Below, in pieces: positions 54,136 to 63,196 of a stretch of DNA of 63,923 nucleotides. Made by a program: the position numbers and the translations under genes. How positions within the stretch are numbered: the first letter of the stretch is position 1; every line of letters begins with the position of its first letter. The stretch lies in contig CAMDFC010000006.1 of the NCBI GenBank assembly GCA_945897185.1, positions 1 through 63,923 of the forward strand, in the 5' to 3' direction. This stretch comes from Chitinophaga pinensis. Its GTDB lineage: Bacteria > Bacteroidota > Bacteroidia > Chitinophagales > Chitinophagaceae. The notes beneath the pieces are model-generated. The model was not told the DNA's origin, did no database searches, and saw nothing but the letters and a program-made list of their open reading frames with translations.

Positions 54136-54143
54136 CAAAGATA
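54136..54143 (-). promoter_or_regulatory. -7 element four bases before the def ATG
   Basis: TATCTTTG on the minus strand, four bases (taat), then ATG (54131). The start codon is at the predicted transcription start; no -33 TTG at standard spacing. Confidence 0.6.
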
Positions 54144-54149
54144 ATATAT

Positions 54150-55811
54150 CTACCCATTATAGAGTAAGTCGTAATACTCTGCAGCCATCCTGTTAGAATC
54201 AAAGCGGAATCGCACATCTTTCATACCATTCTGAACCACTTCTCTCCAAGTTTGAGGAGCATCATAATAAAGAGGCAATACTTCTTCTAAGAGTATGCGA
54301 TACATCTCATCTAGGTCGTATTGGTCTTGCTCTTGCACATGCATACTTTCATAATCAACTGGAGGTACAATAAATCCATTGTTCCCATGGTTGATAAACT
54401 CAACAATCCATCCGTCGTTGGTAGAAACGTTTACTGCACCATTCATTGCGGCAGTCATACCACTTGTTCCTGAAGCTTCACGAGGTACGCGGGGGTTGTT
54501 TAACCAAGCGTCTGATGCTTGTTTAAGTCTTTTACTCAATCCCAATTCATACCCAGTACAAACAGCCATATTCTTATATGATTTACTAAGATGCACCAAA
54601 TAGTTAAATTCTGAAATTGCCGGATAATCTACCGGATAAGGTTTTCCTGCCCAGATGATTTGTACAGGATATTTCTTGCTACTCAACAATGCTTCAAATC
54701 GTTCCCGGTCGCGCGTAAGCATATCTGCACGCTTGTATCCAGCAAATCTCCTGGCCCATACAATTGTAAAAACATCTTGATCCATTAATTTTCCTGTCTG
54801 GTCTGCAACTAAATCGAAAGCGCGTTTTTTCAGGTACCGTTTTCTATCGATGAATCTTTCATCGTTTTGCTCATCCATTGCAAAATAGAGTTGCTTATCG
54901 GCCCAATATCTCCAGTTCTGAGAATTGGTAATATGAATAATTGGACAAATGCCTTCATACTTGTTCCATAGTTTTCTACTCACACGTCCGTGTAATTCTG
55001 ATACCGCATTTGAGAGACGAGCAAATCGCAATGCAACAAGGGAATGATTAAATTGATCGTCTTCCATGCCTGTAATCTCCCTCACTTTTTCCAAAGGCAT
55101 TCCGCAGAAGTAAGACATCTTGTTACAGAGATAAATATCATGCTTTTCATTTCCTGCTTCTTCAGGAGTATGTGTAGTAAACACCAATTTCTTTTTCAGG
55201 TCTACCAAATCACCATTGTTCTTTTCTAACAAATAGAAAGCAGAAGAAATGGCATGCGCCTCATTGAGGTGGTAGACATCTGGATTGAATCCCAGTTCAT
55301 CCACCAATTTAGCACCACCCACACCCAATAAAATAAATTGAGCAACCTTGGTTGCCACGTTGGCGTCATATAAACGGTGAGTAATGGTTTGAGAGACATA
55401 ATCATTCTCCGGACAATCCGTACTCAACAAAAAAAGTGGGGCTGAATTAAATGTAGAAGGATTAAGGTAAAAAACCTTCACCCAAACCGGTGCATCATGT
55501 ATCGGAATTTGAAATTTGATGCCGGTATCTTCCAAGAAATTATAAATTTTTTCATTCCACTGCACCTGCAAAGTCTGATCTTGGTTCCTTGCCTGATCGT
55601 AATAACCGTATTTCCACAAAATTCCAATCCCAATTAAATTTTGACTTAATTCGTAAGCACTACGCAAGTGAGAACCGGAAAGGAAACCCAATCCCCCACT
55701 ATAAATTTTTAATGGCTGGTGAATAGCAAACTCCATTGAGAAATAAGCCACTTTTTTATTGTATCTGGAATCAATGTTATAGGGTAATTTGTATTTTCTA
55801 AAATCAGTCAT
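54150..55811 (-). CDS. Alpha-glucan phosphorylase-family protein (GT35, short form) with altered PLP site
   Basis: 553 residues, shorter than classical GlgP (about 800). Family markers: YFSMEFAIHQPLKIYSGGLG, VYHLNEAHAISSAFYL, FTTHTPEEAGNEKHD, WARRFAGYKRADMLTRDRER and VQIIWAGKPYPVDYPAI. In phosphorylases the PLP Schiff-base lysine lies in SGTxxxK; here the segment reads EASGTSGMTAAMNGAV with Thr453 at that position. The protein therefore may not bind PLP in the usual way and could act as a glycosyltransferase of another kind, or be non-phosphorolytic. Same strand as def. A near -7 (TATCTTGC) lies upstream. Confidence 0.85.
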   Translation of the reverse strand: MTDFRKYKLPYNIDSRYNKKVAYFSMEFAIHQPLKIYSGGLGFLSGSHLRSAYELSQNLIGIGILWKYGYYDQARNQDQTLQVQWNEKIYNFLEDTGIKFQIPIHDAPVWVKVFYLNPSTFNSAPLFLLSTDCPENDYVSQTITHRLYDANVATKVAQFILLGVGGAKLVDELGFNPDVYHLNEAHAISSAFYLLEKNNGDLVDLKKKLVFTTHTPEEAGNEKHDIYLCNKMSYFCGMPLEKVREITGMEDDQFNHSLVALRFARLSNAVSELHGRVSRKLWNKYEGICPIIHITNSQNWRYWADKQLYFAMDEQNDERFIDRKRYLKKRAFDLVADQTGKLMDQDVFTIVWARRFAGYKRADMLTRDRERFEALLSSKKYPVQIIWAGKPYPVDYPAISEFNYLVHLSKSYKNMAVCTGYELGLSKRLKQASDAWLNNPRVPREASGTSGMTAAMNGAVNVSTNDGWIVEFINHGNNGFIVPPVDYESMHVQEQDQYDLDEMYRILLEEVLPLYYDAPQTWREVVQNGMKDVRFRFDSNRMAAEYYDLLYNG

Positions 55812-55951
55812 TTTTTAGAACATTTAATGAGGCTGCAAGATACCGCAAACTTTTACAAAATCTTCAAGTTAATATGTAATTAACACACATCTATTTACTG
55901 AAAATTGACTTTTGTCCGCAAGAAATTCAATTACTTTGTAAAAATCGCTTT

Positions 55952-56881
55952 ATGCAAAAACTTGCATTTTGGATCGTTCTGGTATCGCTATTTTTTACTT
56001 GTAGTGAAAAATCTAAAGACATCAACAAGGATGATGATATTGAAACTATAGATTTCATTGCTTCGTTTCCGGAAAAGCCTTTACCAATACAATACAATCA
56101 AAAAGATTTAATAAAAACAGAGAGTGATAGCTTTTATCTCAAACCTTCAGTTGTAGAAAAATTTATTCCAGACTCCATATTCAACAAGGAATTTTCTAAG
56201 ATAAAAAATGTCCGTTTCTTCAGAAAAGCTAGATATAAGGCGGAAGAAACAGAAGAAACTTATCTTTTCTTAGCGGCAGAGGGGAACAACAAAAAGGTGT
56301 TTTACTTGATTTGTTTCAATGAAAAAAACGAGTTCGCAACGGGCATGAAATTATTAGAAAAAAGTACTGAACCAGGCGTTACTATGGAAGGTGGGCTAGA
56401 TAAAAGATTAACCATAATTAAAACAAAAAACAAAGAATCAAAAGATAAAAAAAATTACTACGAAAAAAGTGCATTTGTGTACAATACCGAGGGAGTATTT
56501 ACCTTGATCCTTACTGAAAGCAATGCTCCTCTAGAAAAGCAAACTATCTATAACCCAATAGATACGAGTGGAAAAAAGAATCCCTTATCAGGAGATTACA
56601 AAATAGATGATAAAAATTTTGTCTCAATAAGAGACGCATCAAAAGCAGGGAAGCTTCAATTCTTCATCAACATTGAAAAGCCAGGAGGTAAATGCAATGG
56701 AAGTCTTCGTGGCGACTTGGTTCAGGTTAAACCAAAAGTCTATCATTACAGCAAGGCGGATGATCATTGCGTAATGGAATTTAGTTTTACAGGAAAGAGA
56801 GTACAAGTTAGAGAATTAGAGGCTTGCGGAAATCACAGAGGTGTTAGGTGTAGCTTTGATGGCAAATACAATAAAAAATAA
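55952..56881 (+). CDS. Hypothetical lipoprotein
   Basis: 309 residues. MQKLAFWIVLVSLFFTCSEK looks like a lipoprotein signal with Cys17, although the lipobox (FFTC) is not ideal. The remainder is hydrophilic and lysine-rich (KTKNKESKDKKNYYEKSA), ending in a small compact region with four cysteines (GGKCNGSLRG, DDHCVMEFSF, EACGNHRGVRCSF) that could form disulfides outside the cytoplasm. No family recognised. Single gene with 140 AT-rich bases upstream containing no clear promoter, convergent with lysA. Confidence 0.72.
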   Translation: MQKLAFWIVLVSLFFTCSEKSKDINKDDDIETIDFIASFPEKPLPIQYNQKDLIKTESDSFYLKPSVVEKFIPDSIFNKEFSKIKNVRFFRKARYKAEETEETYLFLAAEGNNKKVFYLICFNEKNEFATGMKLLEKSTEPGVTMEGGLDKRLTIIKTKNKESKDKKNYYEKSAFVYNTEGVFTLILTESNAPLEKQTIYNPIDTSGKKNPLSGDYKIDDKNFVSIRDASKAGKLQFFINIEKPGGKCNGSLRGDLVQVKPKVYHYSKADDHCVMEFSFTGKRVQVRELEACGNHRGVRCSFDGKYNKK

Positions 56882-56898
56882 AGCTGCTTTGAATTTGA

Positions 56899-58110
56899 CT
56901 AGTCAATCACTTGTCCGGCAATTACATCATCAAAAGTTTCTCGCCTTCTTATTAACTTTAATCGTCCGTTTTTGACCAGCACTTCAGCAGGCCTGCATCT
57001 AGAATTAAACCTACTGCTCATTTCAAATCCATATGCACCTGCATTATTGAACAAGAGTATATCATTTGCACGAACCACATTTAATTCTCGATCCCACGCA
57101 AACGTATCGGTCTCACAAATATTCCCCACAATGTTGTAAGTACATAACCCCCCTGAAGGATTAGAAATGTTGGTGATTTTGTGATAGGCATCATAGAACA
57201 TAGGCCTAATCAAATGATTGAAGCCACTATCTACACCCACAAAAGTTCGGGATGGTGCTTGTTTCAGTATATTGGCTTTCACTAAAAAATATCCACATTC
57301 ACTTACGAGGAATTTACCAGGCTCAAACCAAACTTGAAACATTCTTCCAGTTTTTTGTTTGAATACCGCAAAGGTTTCAGCCATTTTTTCTCCAAGCAAC
57401 TGCATGTCCGTCCCTTTTTCTTCTGACTTATAAGGCACTTTAAATCCACCACCCAAATCCACAACCGTCAAATCAGGGAAATGATGGGTCAACTCTAAAA
57501 TCAATTCCAGTCCTTTGATAAATACATCAACTTCCTTTATTTCACTTCCGGTATGCAAGTGAAGTCCCTTTACCTTTACACCTGTTTGCTTTGCGATTGC
57601 AATAATTTGGTCTATCTGATCAATAGAGATTCCAAATTTAGAATCAACATGGCCCGTAGCTATTTTAATATTTCCACCCGCCATGATGTGCGGATTTAAT
57701 CTGATGATAACTGGATAAGCGGATCCAAAATGACGACCAAATTGTTGTAATAAATCTAAATTATCAATATTGATATGGACGTTTAATGCTGTGGCTTCAA
57801 GGTATTCAGCCAACCCAACACCATTTGGTGTAAAAATAATTTTGTCAGGTTCAACACCTGCTCTAATTGCCAACTTCACTTCGTTTATACTTACACAATC
57901 AATGCCAGAGCCGAGCTCGTGCATTATCTTGAGTATATTAACATTGGTTAATGCCTTACAAGCATAGAAAAAACGAACATCAGAACGATGAAATGCACTG
58001 ACCAGCTTACCATATTGGTCACGAATCCTTTGATCATCATACACATAAAGTGGTGAGCCAAATTCGTTGACTGCTTGAAGTAAAATTTCATTTGAGAGCA
58101 CAGCATCCAT
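56899..58110 (-). CDS. lysA: Diaminopimelate decarboxylase
   Basis: 403 residues. Last step of lysine synthesis, meso-DAP to lysine. PLP lysine K52 in FFYACKALTN, LHTGSEI (His), DLGGGFKVPY (glycine-rich phosphate loop), FEPGKFLVSECGYFLV, and near the end NICETDTFAWDREL (active-site Cys) and NAGAYGFEMSSRFNSRCRPA. Begins MDAVLSNEILLQAVNEFGSP. It lies 9 bases after scpB on the same strand, suggesting cotranscription. Confidence 0.95.
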   Translation of the reverse strand: MDAVLSNEILLQAVNEFGSPLYVYDDQRIRDQYGKLVSAFHRSDVRFFYACKALTNVNILKIMHELGSGIDCVSINEVKLAIRAGVEPDKIIFTPNGVGLAEYLEATALNVHINIDNLDLLQQFGRHFGSAYPVIIRLNPHIMAGGNIKIATGHVDSKFGISIDQIDQIIAIAKQTGVKVKGLHLHTGSEIKEVDVFIKGLELILELTHHFPDLTVVDLGGGFKVPYKSEEKGTDMQLLGEKMAETFAVFKQKTGRMFQVWFEPGKFLVSECGYFLVKANILKQAPSRTFVGVDSGFNHLIRPMFYDAYHKITNISNPSGGLCTYNIVGNICETDTFAWDRELNVVRANDILLFNNAGAYGFEMSSRFNSRCRPAEVLVKNGRLKLIRRRETFDDVIAGQVID

Positions 58111-58119
58111 GTAAACAAG

Positions 58120-58788
58120 TTATGGCTCCACAGATTCATCATCCGAAGCTGGCTCATCTGTGTTAGATGTAAATTCTTGAACTTGATCAGCTTCAACCTC
58201 GAAATGATCAGCATTTACCAAAGTAGGTGTAACGATTTGTTCAGCCAGCACTTCGCTTATTTTTGGTAATTCATCGGCACTGTTTATTCCGAAATAATCC
58301 ATGAAATGTCTCGAAGTAGCATAAATGAGTGGCTTACCCACCATGTTTTCATTTCTGCCAGATATGATAACGAGTTCTTTTTCTAACAATTTTTGTATGG
58401 AATAATCACAATTTACACCCCTGATTGCTTCGATTTCCGATTTGGTTATAGGCTGTTTATACGCAATGATGGCAAGGGTTTCTAAAGCGGCAGTGGATAA
58501 CCGCTTTAGAAATTTATCTCCGTTGAGTTGGACGATGGTCTGGTGAAATTCTTTTTTCGTTAGAAACTGAAGACCCCCTCCGCTTTCGCGTAATTCAAAA
58601 GGATAGAATTCAGAAGCATATTTTTCTTTAATTCCATCTATACAAGTTTGCACTTGATCGATACCTACTTTATCATCAAGAAATCCAAAAGCTTGGTTGA
58701 CCAATTCAGTCAGTTCAATTGACGTCAGCGGCTTTTCGCTTGCGAAGATCAAAGCTTCGATATGGTTGATGAGGTTAGCTATTTCCAT
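58120..58788 (-). CDS. scpB: SMC-Scp complex subunit ScpB
   Basis: 222 residues. Two winged-helix domains: HIEALIFASEKPLTSIELTE and LSTAALETLAIIAYKQPITK then SEIEAIRGVNCDYSIQKLLE, with YATSRHFMDYFGINSADELP near the end, all typical of ScpB, which works with ScpA and SMC in chromosome condensation. The acidic tail (SNTDEPASDDESVEP) is poorly conserved. scpA is not in the window. Downstream lysA likely shares the transcript. Confidence 0.94.
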   Translation of the reverse strand: MEIANLINHIEALIFASEKPLTSIELTELVNQAFGFLDDKVGIDQVQTCIDGIKEKYASEFYPFELRESGGGLQFLTKKEFHQTIVQLNGDKFLKRLSTAALETLAIIAYKQPITKSEIEAIRGVNCDYSIQKLLEKELVIISGRNENMVGKPLIYATSRHFMDYFGINSADELPKISEVLAEQIVTPTLVNADHFEVEADQVQEFTSNTDEPASDDESVEP

Positions 58789-58853
58789 TATTGAATCAAT
58801 AAATTAATCTAGGCGATGTTAATGATAAAATAAATTAAGGCCTCATTTTTTTA

Positions 58854-59741
58854 CTAACCCTGTAAGGCAGCTGCTCCACTCACAATCTCAGTAAGTTCAG
58901 TGGTAATAGCAGCCTGACGTGCACGGTTATATGATATTTTGAGACTTTTCAGTAATTCGTTTGCATTTTCAGAGGCCTTATCCATCGCCGTCATCCTGGC
59001 TCCATGTTCTGAAGCATTACAATCCAATACCGCTTTAAAAAGTTGTGTATTTAAAATTTTGGGCATCAACTCAGCTACTAATTGGTCTTTCTCCGGCTCA
59101 AAAATAAAATCTGATTTTTTGGTGCTCTTGCCTTCAACGGGACTGTTCTTGGGAATTGGCAAGAACGGTTCAGCCGCAAATCGCTGCGTTGCTGCATTTT
59201 TGAATTCACTATATATAATTTCTACTGCGTCAAATTCTTTTTGAGTGAACGCTTGCACTGCAGCCTGAGCACAAAGTTGAACGGCTTCGAAAGAAAGTTT
59301 AATGAAAATGTCCTTGAACCGAACATCTACATGGTAATCTCTTTTTTGAAAAAATTCTGCTCCTTTTTTTCCTATTGCCCAGATGGTTAAATTACCTTCA
59401 GCATACTGGGTTGAATATTTTTCTTTGATGGTGGCCAAAGCCATTTTTTGGATATTGGCATTGTAAGCCCCACACAATCCACGGTCGCTAGTAATTACCA
59501 CCAACAACACTTTTTTAATTTGCCTTTCTTCCGCCAAGGCCATGTTGGTGCCACCTTCGGTGTTACTCACAATATTGCTTAACACTTCCTGAAGCTTTGA
59601 GGCATAAGGACGCATTTGTATGATGGCATCTTGTGCACGACGTAATTTTGCCGCGCTCACCATCTTCATTGCTTTGGTAATTTGTTGCGTGGATTGTACC
59701 GATTTTATCCTGTTCCTAACTTCTTTAAGCTGACCAGCCAT
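58854..59741 (-). CDS. atpG: ATP synthase F1 subunit gamma
   Basis: 295 residues. The central-stalk subunit of F1Fo ATP synthase: MAGQLKEVRNRIKSVQSTQQ then ITKAMKMVSAAKLRRAQDAI, the middle SDRGLCGAYNANI and the C-terminal helix ASEHGARMTAMDKASENANE followed by YNRARQAAITTELTEIVSGA. Normally atpG follows atpA in an F1 operon. Here the upstream neighbour is a GNAT gene and no other F1 gene is present, so atpG is stand-alone with its own -7 element (59762-59769). Upstream reading from the fabH operon is also possible. Confidence 0.97.
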   Translation of the reverse strand: MAGQLKEVRNRIKSVQSTQQITKAMKMVSAAKLRRAQDAIIQMRPYASKLQEVLSNIVSNTEGGTNMALAEERQIKKVLLVVITSDRGLCGAYNANIQKMALATIKEKYSTQYAEGNLTIWAIGKKGAEFFQKRDYHVDVRFKDIFIKLSFEAVQLCAQAAVQAFTQKEFDAVEIIYSEFKNAATQRFAAEPFLPIPKNSPVEGKSTKKSDFIFEPEKDQLVAELMPKILNTQLFKAVLDCNASEHGARMTAMDKASENANELLKSLKISYNRARQAAITTELTEIVSGAAALQG

Positions 59742-59761
59742 GGCGTAGTTGAATTTGGGTG

Positions 59762-59769
59762 CAAAGGTA
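59762..59769 (-). promoter_or_regulatory. -7 element for atpG
   Basis: TACCTTTG on the minus strand, 20 bases before the atpG ATG (leader about 16). Supports independent transcription of atpG. Confidence 0.65.
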
Positions 59770-59781
59770 GTAAAAAACCCA

Positions 59782-60246
59782 CTATGGTATTAATGGAATT
59801 TCTATGGTAACATTTACCCATTCAGGGTCAAATTTTGCTCCAAATTTCTTGTAAAAGTTGATTGCAGGCTCATTCCAATCGAGCACCTGCCAGGATATTC
59901 TCTTGAAACCGAATTCTTTGGCCTCTTGAATCAATCTTTCGATGAGCATTTTTCCAATACCTTTTCCGCGCATGGTCTCGGTTACTAGAATATCTTCCAA
60001 GTACATAACCTGTCCCTTCCAAGTGGAATAACGAATATAATAAAGAGCAAAGGCAGCGACTTTCTTTTCTTGATTTTCAACTACAAATGCCCACCAAACA
60101 GGATTCAAGCCAAAGCCACTCTCTTCAAAATGAAGTGGATCTACAGTAACTTCATCAGGCGCTTTTTCATAAACTGCAAGCTCACGAATGAGTTCCAGCA
60201 TGGCAGAACAATCTTCCCTTTGTGCGCGGCGGATATTAAAGTTCAT
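59782..60246 (-). CDS. GNAT N-acetyltransferase, diamine/thialysine acetyltransferase-like
   Basis: 154 residues. GNAT fold with the acetyl-CoA loop TMRGKGIGKML (about 90-100) and strand 4 segment YSTWKGQVMYLEDILV, then SWQVLDWNEPAINFYKKFGA. STWKG and YLEDI with LDWN are shared with spermidine/spermine and thialysine N-acetyltransferases (SSAT group), so a polyamine-like substrate is plausible. It overlaps the end of the transsulfuration gene by 4 bases (ATGA), last in the fabH operon. Confidence 0.9.
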   Translation of the reverse strand: MNFNIRRAQREDCSAMLELIRELAVYEKAPDEVTVDPLHFEESGFGLNPVWWAFVVENQEKKVAAFALYYIRYSTWKGQVMYLEDILVTETMRGKGIGKMLIERLIQEAKEFGFKRISWQVLDWNEPAINFYKKFGAKFDPEWVNVTIEIPLIP

Positions 60247-61466
60247 TTATATTTTAGTGCCTGTTCAAAATCCTCTAAAATATCTTCTATATTTTCTATG
60301 CCCACACTCAACCGGATAAGTCCGTCTGTAATACCATATTCCAAGCGACTTTCTCTAGGAACAGAACTGTGAGACATCGATGCAGGATGAGACAATAAAG
60401 TATCGCAGGTACCCAAAGAGACAGTCCTGGTGCACATTTGCAAAGCATTCATGAATTTAACTCCTGCATCAAATCCACCTTTCAATTCAAAACTCATCAT
60501 AGCCCCTGGATGTTTCATCTGACGTTGAGATACCGCATAATCCGGATGATCAGCGAGTCCATTATAATTGACTTTTGCTATGGATGGATGATTACTCAAA
60601 AATGCAGCAACCTTTGTTGCATTTTCACAATGTCGTAGCATCCTCACTTCTAAAGTTCGCATACCATTGATCAACAAAAAAGCATCAAATGCATTGCTAT
60701 TCCCTCCGAGTAATCGGTGTGTTTTTGTTGCACGCGTTTTCATAAACTCCAGATCGGTCCCAATTAATACACCTCCTATTGCGGTACCATGTCCATTTAA
60801 AAACTTGGTTGTGGAATGCATAACAAAATCAATACCAAATTTAAAAGGTTGCTGTAAGTATGGCGTTGCAAACGTGTTGTCGCATGCAGTGAGCTTACCA
60901 TATTGCTTTGCCAATTTTGATAGCGCTTCCAGATCAACACACTGCAACGTAGGATTGGCAGGTGTTTCCAGATAGATCATCTTAATTGCAGGATCTTCTT
61001 TCAAACATTTTTCTGCTAAATTTAAGTTTCGCAAATCAACAATGATCGCTTCTACCTCCAGTGGTTCCAACAACGATTTTAAATAATCTTGCGTTCCACT
61101 GTACAGAGAAAAATGTGTAAGTACTTTATCACCACGTTTAAGTGTTGAAATAAAAAGTGAGCTGATGGCTGCCATTCCAGAAGCGTGGAGAATCGCTTTT
61201 GCCTCAAGTGCTTTTCCGTCTTTTTCAAGTCCATACGTTTCCATGGCTACAATCTTGAGTTCAGCTTCATTCATAGTTGGATTACCCCAACGTGCATAAA
61301 TGTAGCCTTCCTCTTTACCCGAAAATCTCCTCATGCCTTGTTCAGCCTCATCATATACGTAAGTAGAAGATGCATAGATGGGCGTTAGGTGCGCATACAT
61401 AGGATCTTTAATATGTCCGCCATGCACTGCTAAAGAAGAGAAGCCTTTGAATTTTTTCTGACTCAT
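60243..61466 (-). CDS. Cys/Met metabolism PLP enzyme (cystathionine gamma-synthase / gamma-lyase type)
   Basis: 407 residues from ATG 61466, overlapping the fabH stop by 4 bases. Fold type I PLP enzyme of the transsulfuration family: YARWGNPT, HASGMAAIS, LETPANPTLQ, ACDNTFATP (D196), HSTTKFLNGHGTAIGG with the Schiff-base lysine K221, and SLGTCDTLLSHPASMSHS near the C-terminus. Could be cystathionine synthase, lyase or methionine gamma-lyase; the substrate cannot be decided by eye. Middle gene of fabH-(this)-GNAT. Confidence 0.92.
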   Translation of the reverse strand: MSQKKFKGFSSLAVHGGHIKDPMYAHLTPIYASSTYVYDEAEQGMRRFSGKEEGYIYARWGNPTMNEAELKIVAMETYGLEKDGKALEAKAILHASGMAAISSLFISTLKRGDKVLTHFSLYSGTQDYLKSLLEPLEVEAIIVDLRNLNLAEKCLKEDPAIKMIYLETPANPTLQCVDLEALSKLAKQYGKLTACDNTFATPYLQQPFKFGIDFVMHSTTKFLNGHGTAIGGVLIGTDLEFMKTRATKTHRLLGGNSNAFDAFLLINGMRTLEVRMLRHCENATKVAAFLSNHPSIAKVNYNGLADHPDYAVSQRQMKHPGAMMSFELKGGFDAGVKFMNALQMCTRTVSLGTCDTLLSHPASMSHSSVPRESRLEYGITDGLIRLSVGIENIEDILEDFEQALKYK

Positions 61467-62452
61467 ATTGCCCATTTTACCCATGTTGCGCCCCAAGTAA
61501 ATCCACCACCAAAAGCGGCAAACACTAAGTTGTCGCCTTTATTCAATTTGCCTTGAAAGTCCCACAAACAAAGTGGAATTGTTGCTGCGGTTGTATTTCC
61601 ATAACGCTGAATATTCAACATCACTTTTTCATCTGACAATCCCATTCTTCTGGCTGTTGCATCAATGATTCTTTTGTTGGCCTGGTGAGGAACCAACCAA
61701 GCAATATCGTCGGCAGTCAGGTTGTTTCTTTGTATCAACTCATAACTCACATCTGCCATTCCGGTTACGGCAAACTTAAAAACGGGTTGTCCGTCTTGAA
61801 ACAGGTAATGTTGTTTTTTATCCACGGTTTCATGTGTTGGAGGATTTAGAGATCCACCGCCTTTCATATTTAGGTATTTACCGCCACTTCCATCACTTTT
61901 TAAAATACTGTCCAATACCCCATAACCCTCGTGGTTGGGCTCAAGTAAAACTGCACCTGCTCCATCTCCAAAAAGAATACAAGTTGCACGGTCTGTATAA
62001 TCTGTAATTGAACTCATTTTATCGGCGCCCACAACGGCCACACGCTTGTATCTACCACTTTCCACTAGTGCCGCTCCGGTGGTTAGTGCGTATAAGAATC
62101 CAGAACATGCTGCGAGGATATCGAATCCCCAAGCATTTTTGATGTCCAACTTATCGGAGGCTATATTGGCGGTATTTGGGAAAAACATGTCTGGTGTAAC
62201 TGTAGCTACAATCAAACAATCAATTTCATTAGGCTCAATTCCCCTTTGCTTACATAGGTCCAAAACTGCAGGAACTACAAGGTCTGAAGTAGCTTTCCCC
62301 TCCCCTTTAAGAATATGTCTTTCAGAGATGCCGGTGCGGCTTTTGATCCATTCATCATTGGTGTCAACCATTTTTGCCAAATCGGCATTGGTGAGCAAAT
62401 CTTCGGGAACATATCCCCCCACGGCTGTAATGGCTGCTGTAATTTTTTGCAT
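61463..62452 (-). CDS. fabH: 3-oxoacyl-ACP synthase III (KAS III)
   Basis: 329 residues from ATG 62452 (MQKITAAITAVGGYVPEDLL); a longer frame adds 20 non-conserved residues. Starts fatty acid chains by condensing an acyl-CoA with malonyl-ACP. Catalytic triad: Cys116 (AACSGFLYAL), His256 (VPHQANKRI) and Asn286 (RYGNTTAA). The fused E1 in the window could supply branched acyl-CoA primers. Heads a three-gene operon with translational overlaps. Promoter -7 at 62470-62477. Confidence 0.96.
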   Translation of the reverse strand: MQKITAAITAVGGYVPEDLLTNADLAKMVDTNDEWIKSRTGISERHILKGEGKATSDLVVPAVLDLCKQRGIEPNEIDCLIVATVTPDMFFPNTANIASDKLDIKNAWGFDILAACSGFLYALTTGAALVESGRYKRVAVVGADKMSSITDYTDRATCILFGDGAGAVLLEPNHEGYGVLDSILKSDGSGGKYLNMKGGGSLNPPTHETVDKKQHYLFQDGQPVFKFAVTGMADVSYELIQRNNLTADDIAWLVPHQANKRIIDATARRMGLSDEKVMLNIQRYGNTTAATIPLCLWDFQGKLNKGDNLVFAAFGGGFTWGATWVKWAI

Positions 62453-62469
62453 GTTATTGGTTTGGGCAC

Positions 62470-62477
62470 CAAAGTTA
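62470..62477 (-). promoter_or_regulatory. -7 element for fabH
   Basis: TAACTTTG on the minus strand, 17 bases before ATG 62452; leader about 13 bases. Confidence 0.6.
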
Positions 62478-62565
62478 TGGATTTGCCCATTGCAAGATGA
62501 TGAAATAAACAAACTTTTAGGTAGTTAAAATGAGGTTACAAAGACCCCAACTCCCTTAAATTCAT

Positions 62566-62573
62566 TAAATTTG
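62566..62573 (+). promoter_or_regulatory. -7 element for ruvA
   Basis: TAAATTTG, perfect TAnnTTTG, 18 bases before ATG 62592; divergent from the fabH promoter about 90 bases away. Confidence 0.6.
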
Positions 62574-62591
62574 CATTGTATTCATAGAAAA

Positions 62592-63176
62592 ATGATAGCA
62601 AGCTTAACTGGTAAATTTATTGTGAAGACTCCCGCATTTGTGCATATGGATGTACATGGGGTGGGTTATGAGGTGCAGATTAGCTTGAACACCTATTCAA
62701 AAGTGGTGGATTTGAAAGAAGGTACCCTTTTTACCCATTTACAAATAAAAGAGGACAGTCACACCCTCTTCGGATTTTCAGAACTTCCTGAAAAAGAGCT
62801 GTTTATACAATTACTCAGTGTAAACGGCGTTGGGGCTTCTACTGCGAGAATCATGCTTTCCTCCATGCAGCCAGCCGAGTTAAAATCGGCTATTGCCTCG
62901 GGCAATACAGGTGCTTTGGAAAAAATAAAAGGAATTGGTAGGAAGTCGGCCGAAAGAATCATACTCGAATTAAGAGAAAAAATGGTGAAATCTGGAGTCG
63001 AAAGTACTTCTTCTGGCTTCAAATACAATACTTTAGACAATGATGCGTTAAATGCTCTGATGGCACTTGGCATTCAGAAAACTGCTGCTGAAAATGCCCT
63101 CAAAAAAGTAAAGCATTCTTCTCCAGAAGACAATAATCTTGAATCTATCATTAAAAAATCCCTTCAGCTTATTTGA
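62592..63176 (+). CDS. ruvA: Holliday junction branch migration protein RuvA
   Basis: 194 residues from ATG 62592 (MIASLTGKFIVKTPAFVHMD); the earlier in-frame codon at 62571 lies inside the -7 element. OB-fold domain 1 (VHGVGYEVQISLNTY), HhH domain 2 (LLSVNGVGASTARIMLSSMQ then GIGRKSAERIILELREKM) and C-terminal domain 3 (ALNALMALGIQKTAAENAL) are complete. It binds Holliday junctions and loads RuvB. The sprA reading frame begins about 35 bases downstream on the same strand, so sprA may be cotranscribed. Confidence 0.96.
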   Translation: MIASLTGKFIVKTPAFVHMDVHGVGYEVQISLNTYSKVVDLKEGTLFTHLQIKEDSHTLFGFSELPEKELFIQLLSVNGVGASTARIMLSSMQPAELKSAIASGNTGALEKIKGIGRKSAERIILELREKMVKSGVESTSSGFKYNTLDNDALNALMALGIQKTAAENALKKVKHSSPEDNNLESIIKKSLQLI

Positions 63177-63196
63177 TAAGAACTCTACCCCATCAA

